A stretch of DNA of 15,378 nucleotides from Verrucomicrobiota bacterium. Its GTDB lineage: Bacteria > Verrucomicrobiota > Verrucomicrobiia > Opitutales > UBA953. Below the pieces are notes generated by a model that was not told the origin of the DNA, made no database searches, and saw nothing but the letters and a program-made list of their open reading frames with translations. The stretch's first letter is position 1. Each line of letters begins with the position of its first letter. The stretch is from positions 1 through 15,378 of the forward strand of contig RDYO01000020.1 of NCBI GenBank assembly GCA_004293385.1. Reading direction: 5' to 3'. Made by a program: the position numbers and the translations under genes. Positions 8,031 through 14,353 of the stretch are shown in pieces.

Positions 8031-8095
8031 AACCCGGCCCAGGCACAGGGCGCTTGAAACCGCCCTTCGTCCGGTCAATCTGGAGCTTCAACCCC

Positions 8096-9172
8096 ATGAA
8101 GCGTCATCTCCACCTGTGGGCTGCCTTGGCCGCCCTCGTCCTCGCTCTCCCGGCCGTCGCCGCGGAAGCCTTCACCTCCGGTCCTGGCTGGCTGGAATTC
8201 CCCGCCGGCAAGGGTGCGGGCGCCGGCAAGCACGTCGTCCTGCTCGCGGGAGATGAAGAGTATCGCTCCGAAGAGTCGATGCCGATGCTCGCCCGCATCC
8301 TGTCCGAACGCCACGGCTTCAAGTGCACCGTCCTTTTCTCGCATGACGACGGCGTGATCAATCCGAATAACGGCGCTTCCCTCGGCAAGCCCGAGGCCCT
8401 CGATGGCGCCGACGCCCTGGTGCTCGGCCTGCGTTTCCGCAAGTGGAACGAAGCCACTCTCGCCAAGTTCGACGCCGCCATCAAGCGCGGCGTGCCGATC
8501 GTCGCGACCCGCACCAGCACCCACGCTTTCTCGGGCATCCCGAAGGACAGCGCCTTCGTCGCCTACAACTGGAACAACAAGGGCGGCTTCGGTAAGAACG
8601 TCCTCGGAGAAACCTGGGTCAGCCACTGGGGTAACCACAAGAGCGAAGCCACCCGCACGGCCGTCGAAGCCGGCGCTGAGAAGCTCGCCATCCTCAACGG
8701 CGTGGGCGTCATCTTCGGCGACACCGACGTCTACGAGGCCTATCCGCCCGCCGACGCCCAGATCCTTCTCCGCGGCCAGGTGCTCAAGGGCATGGGCAAG
8801 GATGACCCCCTCAGCGAGCGCAAGAAGAAGCGCGCTACCGACAAGCAGGAGCAGGGCGTCAACTCCCCCGCGATGGCCGTCGCCTGGACCCGCGAAGTCC
8901 CCAATGCCGGCGGCACCAAGAACCGCGTGCTGACCACCACCATGGCTTCCGCCAGCGACCTCGTCGACGAGTCGCTCCGCCGCCTGCTCGTCAACGGCGT
9001 CTACTGGGGCCTCGGCCTCGAAGTGCCGGCCAGCGCCGACGTCACCCCGGTCGTCGAATGGAAGCCCAGCAAGTATTCCTTCAACATGTTCCACCCCGGC
9101 CTCAAGGCCGAGGATTTCGCGGGCGTGCTGCCTCCGCCCCTGACGGCGGCTCCCGCCAAGAAGAAGAAGTGA
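8096..9172 (+). CDS. Secreted ThuA-like (class I glutamine amidotransferase-like fold) protein
   Basis: This is a 358-residue protein. ATG 8096 opens a clear signal peptide (MKRHLHLWAALAALVLALPAVAA); an in-frame TTG at 8054 would bury it behind 14 residues and is less likely. A GGAG at 8082-8085 is ten bases upstream, slightly far for a Shine-Dalgarno. The body has the ThuA-like core: KHVVLLAGDEEYRSEESMPM (about 45-64), ILSERHGFKCTVLF, VATRTSTHAF (about 136-145) and GETWVSHWGNHK (171-182). The fold resembles class I glutamine amidotransferases, and homologues in this bacterial group are often exported. The enzymatic activity is unproven; a link to sugar metabolism comes only from the family's founding name (trehalose utilisation). 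The C-terminus ends in KKKK. It is probably in one transcript with the repeat protein before it, and a terminator follows. Confidence 0.88.
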   Translation: MKRHLHLWAALAALVLALPAVAAEAFTSGPGWLEFPAGKGAGAGKHVVLLAGDEEYRSEESMPMLARILSERHGFKCTVLFSHDDGVINPNNGASLGKPEALDGADALVLGLRFRKWNEATLAKFDAAIKRGVPIVATRTSTHAFSGIPKDSAFVAYNWNNKGGFGKNVLGETWVSHWGNHKSEATRTAVEAGAEKLAILNGVGVIFGDTDVYEAYPPADAQILLRGQVLKGMGKDDPLSERKKKRATDKQEQGVNSPAMAVAWTREVPNAGGTKNRVLTTTMASASDLVDESLRRLLVNGVYWGLGLEVPASADVTPVVEWKPSKYSFNMFHPGLKAEDFAGVLPPPLTAAPAKKKK

Positions 9173-9196
9173 GCCGGCCGCCGGCTTCCTTCCGCT

Positions 9197-9220
9197 CGGG
9201 CGCATCGCAGGATGCGCCCG
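9197..9220 (+). terminator. Terminator between convergent ThuA and NYN-domain genes
   Basis: A perfect 10-bp inverted repeat, CGGGCGCATC (9197-9206) and GATGCGCCCG (9211-9220), has a GCAG loop and is followed by TCTTGTTT on the + strand. It fills most of the 55-base gap between two converging genes. There is no T tract for the minus-strand direction, although the hairpin itself could still act on that transcript. Confidence 0.8.
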
Positions 9221-9227
9221 TCTTGTT

Positions 9228-11054
9228 TCAGGCGCGGATGCCGCGGTTGACCAGCAACTGGATCAGCGCGTCGTTGTAGATGATGTACGCACCTTCGCGG
9301 GCCGTCGCATCGCGCACTTCGATGTCATCGGAGACCACGAACCAAGGAGCCTCGACGGTCTTGTCCTTCGCCACCAGGTCCATGATGTCGTGGTCGGCCT
9401 TGGCGCCGGCGCGGCTGAAGGTCACGCGGACCCGCGAGTTCGAGGTCTTGAGCGCGGTCTGCTGGCCGTCGAAGCTGATCCAGACGTGCAGGCCCGGCGC
9501 GTCGTCCGCCAGTTTCTCGAGGAGCTGGACGACCTTCTGGCGGGCGGCCGCGTCGAGCAGGAAGCGGCTATCGCCTTGGGCGTTCTTCTTGGTCGGCAGG
9601 CGCAGGCCGAGGTAATCCTGGCGCAGGCAGGCGAAGTTGTTGGCGTCGAGTGCGAGACGAGCGGGTTCGCCCGTGGCGACCGCCCGTTCGAGCATCGCGA
9701 GCGGGCCGGACTGCTTCTGCACATGGAAGGCGACGTCGGCCATATAGGAGCGACGGCGGTGGAGGTCGCGGCGGTAAAGGTCGGCGTGGCGCGAGTCGAC
9801 GAGTCCGGCCTGCTCGGCGAGCAGCAGGGCGCCTTCGATCGACTTCAGTTCGCGGGCGTCGGCTCCGTTGATGCGGGCCGAGATGCGTTCGAGGAACGGG
9901 TCGGAGGGCTGGTCGCGTTTCTCGAGCTCGTAGCGGACCTTCTCGATGTGCTCGGTGATGCGTTTCTCCAGCGCGACGACCTCGGGCAGGGCCTGGCCGG
10001 CGGTGCGCAGGTAGCGGCGCAGGAGCTTGAGCATCTCCTCCATCTGCGGGATGGCCTGACGGAGCTCGTGCTCCTTCGCCAGGAAGGGGTCGGCGTCGCG
10101 CTGGGCCTTGCGGACCTTCTCGACGGTCTCGGTGGTCAGCTGCCGTAGCTTGGCGACTTCTTCCGAAGCGGATTTCAGCGTGCGGGCGTCGGCCAGCCAA
10201 GGGCGCACTTCTTCGGAGAGGAGTTCCTCCGCGATCTCGCGGGCCTTCTTGGCCACGTGTTCGCGGGCGCGGTCGAGTTCGCCGCGGAGCCGGGTCACTT
10301 CGGCCTCTTCGCTGGTCAGCTTGGCTTGCAGGGCCTGGAGACCGGCCTCCGCGGCCGCGGCCTGCTTCGCCGCTTCCTGCGCCTGACGGGCGGCTTCGTC
10401 GCGGGCCTTCCGGATCTCGGCGTCCTTCGTCTCGAGTTCGTTGGCGTGCTGGCGACGGATCTGGCGGCCTTCGTTCTCACGGGCGGCCTTGCCCTGGGAG
10501 ATTTCGGTCAGGAGGCGGCGGACGGTCTTGCCGGCCGAGTCGAGCGCGTCGACGGAGTCGAGGGGTTCCTTTTCCACCGTACCGCCGACCTTGGCGACGA
10601 GCGCCTTCCAGGCCTTCGCTTCGGGCTTGGCTCCCTGCGGCTTCGCGTTCGTCAGCAGGCGCCCGAGGAGGTCGGCCGGGAGCGCGGCGTCCTTTTGTTC
10701 GGCCTGATTGTTCCAGAGCACGCAGAGCAGGGCGGCGCGGACGCCGCCGATCGTCTCGGCGAGTTCATCGAGATGCTCGAGCAGCTTGGTTTTCTCCCAC
10801 TTCAGCGCGGCCGCGAACCAAGGCAGGTGTTCAGCGACGGCGGAAGCATCCTGGGCCAGATGCACGAGCCGCTTCTTGAACAGCCACTTCGAGGCCTTGA
10901 GGAAAGGGCCGCGATGGATGTAGCCGCCCGGGATCTGCTTCGCGAGGGCGAGGAGCGGGCCGTCCGCGACGTGCTCCAGATCCAGGACCAGCTGCTCCGA
11001 GAGGAGTTTACGATGCGGGTCGACCGCCTCGTTCTTGTAAGAAAAGTGACCCAT
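9228..11054 (-). CDS. Coiled-coil protein with C-terminal NYN/PIN-like nuclease domain
   Basis: This is a 608-residue protein started at the minus-strand ATG at 11054-11052. The frame continues upstream to 11195, but that stretch is low-complexity and Pro-rich and would overlap the divergent gene. Residues 1-180 are a helical region I cannot assign. About 190-285 and 300-380 are rich in Ala/Glu/Lys/Arg heptads and should form long coiled coils. Residues about 466-601 resemble an NYN (YacP/LabA-like) PIN-fold domain: LALDANNF (Asp470), VWISFDGQ (Asp529), RVTFSRAGAKADHDIMDLV (Asp554, 556, 559), WFVVSDD (Asp576/577) and a closing GAYIIYNDALIQLL. The acidic residues at strand ends fit a metal-dependent RNase centre. 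RNA processing or decay is inferred from the family. No signal peptide was seen, so it is probably cytoplasmic. A GGAGG ends one base before the start codon, too close for a normal ribosome site. It appears to be transcribed alone. Confidence 0.82.
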   Translation of the reverse strand: MGHFSYKNEAVDPHRKLLSEQLVLDLEHVADGPLLALAKQIPGGYIHRGPFLKASKWLFKKRLVHLAQDASAVAEHLPWFAAALKWEKTKLLEHLDELAETIGGVRAALLCVLWNNQAEQKDAALPADLLGRLLTNAKPQGAKPEAKAWKALVAKVGGTVEKEPLDSVDALDSAGKTVRRLLTEISQGKAARENEGRQIRRQHANELETKDAEIRKARDEAARQAQEAAKQAAAAEAGLQALQAKLTSEEAEVTRLRGELDRAREHVAKKAREIAEELLSEEVRPWLADARTLKSASEEVAKLRQLTTETVEKVRKAQRDADPFLAKEHELRQAIPQMEEMLKLLRRYLRTAGQALPEVVALEKRITEHIEKVRYELEKRDQPSDPFLERISARINGADARELKSIEGALLLAEQAGLVDSRHADLYRRDLHRRRSYMADVAFHVQKQSGPLAMLERAVATGEPARLALDANNFACLRQDYLGLRLPTKKNAQGDSRFLLDAAARQKVVQLLEKLADDAPGLHVWISFDGQQTALKTSNSRVRVTFSRAGAKADHDIMDLVAKDKTVEAPWFVVSDDIEVRDATAREGAYIIYNDALIQLLVNRGIRA

Positions 11055-11066
11055 GCCTCCAGCATG

Positions 11067-11082
11067 CCGGCCGGCCGGCCGG
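11067..11082. repeat. CCGG x4 palindrome in divergent intergenic region
   Basis: Four CCGG units in a row make a 16-base perfect palindrome, 13 bases upstream of the NYN-protein start and 88 bases before the transporter start. It is followed by a G-rich stretch. It could be a protein-binding site, a cruciform/hairpin in the minus-strand leader, or base-composition noise. No convincing -35/-10 pair was seen anywhere in 11055-11169. Confidence 0.45.
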
Positions 11083-11169
11083 GGGCAAGGGCGGGGCGGG
11101 GCGTTGGCGGCGTTTTCTTGGTTCGGACTCGCCAGCGGGGAGGGAAGGGCGTTCGTTCGGGCCTGCCTG

Positions 11170-12048
11170 ATGCGTTCGCCTGCCTCCATCGTCATTCCTC
11201 TCTGTTCGGCGGTAGGCTACACGTTCGCCGCGATGGCCCTGAAGCGCGCCATGGACGGGGGGCACCCCTGGCGGGTCCTGTTCATCGTCAACCTCATCGG
11301 GGCCGTCCTGTTCCAGACGTGGCTCCTGCACGGAGGGCTGCCCTTCACGTCGACGAACGTCCTCCACGCGATGCTGGCCGGGACGGCGTTCTTCATCGGC
11401 CAGGTCTTCACGTTCATCGCGATCAGCAAGGGGGACATCTCCATCGCGACGCCGGTACTGGGGACGAAGGTCGTCTTCGTCGCCCTGTTGGTCTTCCTGA
11501 CCGGCGGCGAGGAACTTGGCTGGAAGCTCTGGGTCGCGACGTTCCTCACGACCCTGGCCTTGGCCTTGCTGGGCGGCGAGTGGCGCGCCAATCGCGACCG
11601 TCTGCTCGTCAGCGTCGTCTTCGCCTTCCTCGCCTCGATCGCTTTCGCGGCCACGGACGTGATGCAGCAGCTCTGGGTGCCGGCTTTCGAGTTCGGTCAC
11701 TTCGGCCCGGTGATGTTCGCCACCGTCGGCGTCCTCTCGTTCACCTTGATCCCGTTCTTTTCCGCACCCTTGCGCGAGATGCCCCGGCCGATGGTGATCT
11801 GGGCGGTCGGCGGCGGCACCCTGCTGACCATCCAGGCGATGGGCATCGCCTACTGCATCGCGGTCTATCACGAGGTCACCGTCACCAATGTCCTCTACAA
11901 CACGCGCGGCCTTTGGAGCGTGGCGCTGGTCTGGGTCGTCGGACACTGGTTCGCCAACTCCGAGAAGCAGGTGGGCCGCGCCATCATGACGCGCCGCCTC
12001 ATCGGTGCGTTGATCCTGCTGGCCGCGGTCTACCTCAGCCTGGCCTGA
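11170..12048 (+). CDS. EamA-type (DMT superfamily) membrane transporter
   Basis: This 292-residue, strongly hydrophobic protein has about ten predicted transmembrane helices, the normal size and layout for two fused EamA halves. The start at ATG 11170 (MRSPASIVIPLCSAVGYTF) puts the first helix at the N-terminus; the frame is open back to an ATG at 11053, but the added residues are Gly/Arg/Ala-rich and not membrane-like. Typical EamA features include a helix ending in AISKGDISIATPVLGTKVVF (end of the third helix into the fourth) and a matching second-half region AYCIAVYHEVTVTNVLYNTR. The substrate is unknown; relatives export amino acids, metabolites or drugs. It is divergent from the NYN gene (115 bases between starts) and convergent with panC, whose stop is directly adjacent. 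No ribosome-binding site was seen. Confidence 0.85.
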   Translation: MRSPASIVIPLCSAVGYTFAAMALKRAMDGGHPWRVLFIVNLIGAVLFQTWLLHGGLPFTSTNVLHAMLAGTAFFIGQVFTFIAISKGDISIATPVLGTKVVFVALLVFLTGGEELGWKLWVATFLTTLALALLGGEWRANRDRLLVSVVFAFLASIAFAATDVMQQLWVPAFEFGHFGPVMFATVGVLSFTLIPFFSAPLREMPRPMVIWAVGGGTLLTIQAMGIAYCIAVYHEVTVTNVLYNTRGLWSVALVWVVGHWFANSEKQVGRAIMTRRLIGALILLAAVYLSLA

Positions 12049-12891
12049 TCAGAGGTCGGCGTTGTCGATCAGCCGCGTCGCGCCCAGGTGGCAGGCGACG
12101 GCGATCGCGCACCTCTTTCCGGCGGTCGAGGCCACCGGCGCCATCGTCTCGAGGTCGACGATCTCACAGTATTGCGGCTTCAGGGCGGGCTGCGCGGCCA
12201 GTACGTCGTTCGCCGCGGTCCGCAGCTTCACGGCGTCGGTGACGCCGGTCTTCGCCAGCGCCTGCGCGGCGGACAGGGCGGAGGGGATGGCGGTCGCCTG
12301 CGTCAGCTGCTCCGCCGAAAGGTAACGGTTGCGCGAGCTCATCGCGACGCCGTTGGGTTCGCGCACGGTCTCGTGGCCGATGATCCTGACGGGGAAGTGC
12401 AGGTCGCGCACCATGCGGCGGATCACCGCCAGCTGCTGGAGGTCTTTGCGGCCGAAGACGGCGACGTCCGCTTGGGCGGCGTTGAAGAGCATCGCTACCA
12501 CCGTGGCCACGCCGCGGAAGTGTCCGGGGCGGAATTCGCCGCAGAGCCCGGCGGAGATACCTTCGACGTCGACCCAGGTCGAGGCCCCGGCGGGGTAGAA
12601 GTCGGCGGCGGACGGCGCGAAGATCAGGCTGGCGCCGGCGACCTCGCAACCCTGGCGGTCGTCTTCGAAGGTCCGCGGGTATTTCGCGAAATCCTCATTG
12701 GGTCCGAATTGGGTCGGGTTGACGAAGATCGAGACCACCACGTAGCCGGACTCCTGCTTGGCCCGGCGGATGAGGCTGAGGTGGCCTTCGTGCAGGCAAC
12801 CCATGGTCGGCACGAAGCCGACGGACTTCCCGGCCTGACGGGCCCGGGCGACCGCGGCGCGCAGTTCAGGGATGGTGTGGACGACCTCCAT
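12049..12891 (-). CDS. panC: Pantothenate synthetase (pantoate-beta-alanine ligase)
   Basis: PanC joins pantoate and beta-alanine with ATP to give pantothenate, AMP and diphosphate, a cytoplasmic step toward coenzyme A. At 280 residues it has the usual length. Signature blocks are VPTMGCLHEGHLSL (27-40, with the HxGH-type nucleotide site His34/His37), FVNPTQFGPNEDFAKYPR (56-73), GEFRPGHFRGVATVVAMLFN (118-137), FGRKDLQQL (146-154) and REPNGVAMSSRNRYLS (177-192). Cys32 stands where many homologues have Ala. The start at 12891 places the protein's normal first strand, VVHTIPELRAAV, at the N-terminus. The stop codon at 12049-12051 touches the stop of the convergent transporter gene. Other pantothenate genes (panB, panD) are not in the window. 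The gene is divergent from xylA with 147 bases between starts; I see no strong promoter there. Confidence 0.97.
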   Translation of the reverse strand: MEVVHTIPELRAAVARARQAGKSVGFVPTMGCLHEGHLSLIRRAKQESGYVVVSIFVNPTQFGPNEDFAKYPRTFEDDRQGCEVAGASLIFAPSAADFYPAGASTWVDVEGISAGLCGEFRPGHFRGVATVVAMLFNAAQADVAVFGRKDLQQLAVIRRMVRDLHFPVRIIGHETVREPNGVAMSSRNRYLSAEQLTQATAIPSALSAAQALAKTGVTDAVKLRTAANDVLAAQPALKPQYCEIVDLETMAPVASTAGKRCAIAVACHLGATRLIDNADL

Positions 12892-13038
12892 GCCGCCAAC
12901 CTAGCCGCCCCCGCCGAGGGCGCAAGGCGCAGTTGTATGCGGACTCCCTGCCTGTCGTTTTGTTCATAGGTCGGGCCCATTCCTTTCTTGGCAGTCGGTG
13001 GGTCGCCTCCAATGTCAGAACCCTCCCTCCCATAAGAC
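12892..13038. other. Divergent panC/xylA intergenic region
   Basis: These 147 bases must hold the promoters of both panC and the xyl operon. A TTGGCA hexamer lies in CCTTTCTTGGCAGTCGG (around 12987-12992), but 17 bases downstream there is only AATGTC, a poor -10. The xylA leader before ATG 13039 is pyrimidine-rich (CCCTCCCTCCCATAAGAC) and has no Shine-Dalgarno. I saw no clear inverted repeat for a XylR-type operator, and no regulator gene is adjacent. Confidence 0.5.
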
Positions 13039-14349
13039 ATGTCGCACTTCCCTAATGTCCCGGTCATCGAGTTCGAAGGATCGAAGTCCAAGAACCCGTT
13101 CGCCTTCAAGCACTACAATCCGGACGAGAAGATCGGCGGAAAGAAGATGAAGGATCACATGCGCTTCGCCGCGGCTTACTGGCACGTGATGCGCAACAGC
13201 CTGTCCGACCCGTTCGGCGCCGGCACCGCCCTCATGCCTTGGGATGACGGCTCGGACTCCCTCGACAACGCCCTCCGCCGCGTCCCGGTCTTCTTCGAGT
13301 TCCTCCAGAAGTGTCAGATCGACTTCTATTGCTTCCACGACCGCGACATCGCTCCGGAAGGCAAGACCCTCGCCGAGACGCACGCCAACCTCGCCCGCGT
13401 CACGAAGGAGCTGAAGGCTTACCAGAAGGGCACCGGCAAGAAGCTCCTCTGGGGCACCGCCTGTCTCTTCTCCCACCCGCGCTACGCGCAGGGCGCGGGC
13501 ACCTCGCCCAACGCCGACGTGTTCGCCTACGGCGCCAGCCAGGTCCGCCATGCGCTCGAGGCCACCAAGGCCCTCGGCGGCGAAGGTTACGTCTTCTGGG
13601 GCGGCCGCGAAGGCTACGCCACGCTCGTCAACACCGACATGAAGCGTGAGCTCGATCACCTCGCCGCGCTCCTGCACCTCGCCGTCGACCACGCGAAGAA
13701 GATCGGCTTCAAGGGCCAGTTCCTCATCGAGCCCAAGCCGCGCGAACCTTCGACCCACCAGTACGACTCCGACTCGGCCGCCTGCCTCAACTTCCTCCGT
13801 GAATACGGCCTGCTGAAGCACTTCAAGCTGAACCTCGAGACCAACCACGCCACGCTCGCCGGTCACACGATGGAGCATGAGATGGAAGTCGCGATGGGCG
13901 CCAACGCCCTCGGTTCCGTCGACGCCAACCGCGGCGACACGCTCCTCGGCTGGGACACCGACCAGTTCCCGACCGACCTCTACCTCACGACGAACATCAT
14001 GCTGCGCATCCTCAAGATGGGCGGCTTCACCAAGGGTGGCCTCAACTTCGACGCCAAGCGTCGTCGCGAATCGCACGAGCCGGTCGACCTCTTCCACGCC
14101 CACATCGGCGGCATGGACGCCTTCGCCCGCGGCCTCAAGATCGCCCACGCCATCATCAAGGACGGCAAGATGGATCAGTTCGTCGCCAAGCGCTATTCCT
14201 CGTGGGACAGCGGCATCGGCAAGAAGGTCGAGTCCGGCAAGGTCACCCTCGCCCAGCTCGACGCCTACGCCCAGGGCATCAAGGCGCCGACGCTCGCGTC
14301 CGGCCGCCAGGAGATGCTCGAGAACCTGATCAACGAGTACATCCGCTAA
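13039..14349 (+). CDS. xylA: Xylose isomerase
   Basis: XylA converts D-xylose to D-xylulose with two divalent metal ions. The 436-residue protein is close in length to the E. coli-type (class II) enzymes. Catalytic His100 and Asp103 lie in CFHDRDIAPEG. The metal ligands are Glu231 and nearby Lys233 (EPKPREPSTHQYD), Glu267 and His270 (LNLETNHATLAGHTMEHE), Asp295 (GSVDANRGD), Asp306 and Asp308 (GWDTDQFP) and Asp338 (KGGLNFDAK). From memory these correspond to E. coli positions shifted by one, so the enzyme should be active. The substrate-pocket blocks YVFWGGREGY and MPWDDG are also present. The start ATG 13039 (MSHFPNVPVIEFEG) fits the family N-terminus. xylB begins 4 bases after the stop, which indicates one operon. 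Confidence 0.98.
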   Translation: MSHFPNVPVIEFEGSKSKNPFAFKHYNPDEKIGGKKMKDHMRFAAAYWHVMRNSLSDPFGAGTALMPWDDGSDSLDNALRRVPVFFEFLQKCQIDFYCFHDRDIAPEGKTLAETHANLARVTKELKAYQKGTGKKLLWGTACLFSHPRYAQGAGTSPNADVFAYGASQVRHALEATKALGGEGYVFWGGREGYATLVNTDMKRELDHLAALLHLAVDHAKKIGFKGQFLIEPKPREPSTHQYDSDSAACLNFLREYGLLKHFKLNLETNHATLAGHTMEHEMEVAMGANALGSVDANRGDTLLGWDTDQFPTDLYLTTNIMLRILKMGGFTKGGLNFDAKRRRESHEPVDLFHAHIGGMDAFARGLKIAHAIIKDGKMDQFVAKRYSSWDSGIGKKVESGKVTLAQLDAYAQGIKAPTLASGRQEMLENLINEYIR

Positions 14350-14353
14350 GGCC

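Noticed and set aside
8054..8095. TTG start for the ThuA-like protein
   Set aside because: It would place 14 residues before the signal peptide; ATG 8096 gives a normal one.
8075..9205. Minus-strand open frame of about 376 codons opposite the ThuA-like gene
   Set aside because: It is a shadow of the ThuA-like gene, with no recognisable domain and biased composition.
11055..11195. N-terminal extension of the NYN protein to a start at 11195
   Set aside because: The added 47 residues are low-complexity and Pro/Ala-rich, and the extended gene would overlap the start of the divergent transporter gene.
10257..12242. Plus-strand open frame of 661 codons spanning three real genes
   Set aside because: It crosses the NYN gene antisense, the transporter in another frame and panC. 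Its Arg/Gly/His-rich composition has no domain pattern.
12088..12969. Plus-strand open frame opposite panC
   Set aside because: It is antisense to a textbook PanC and has shadow-type composition.
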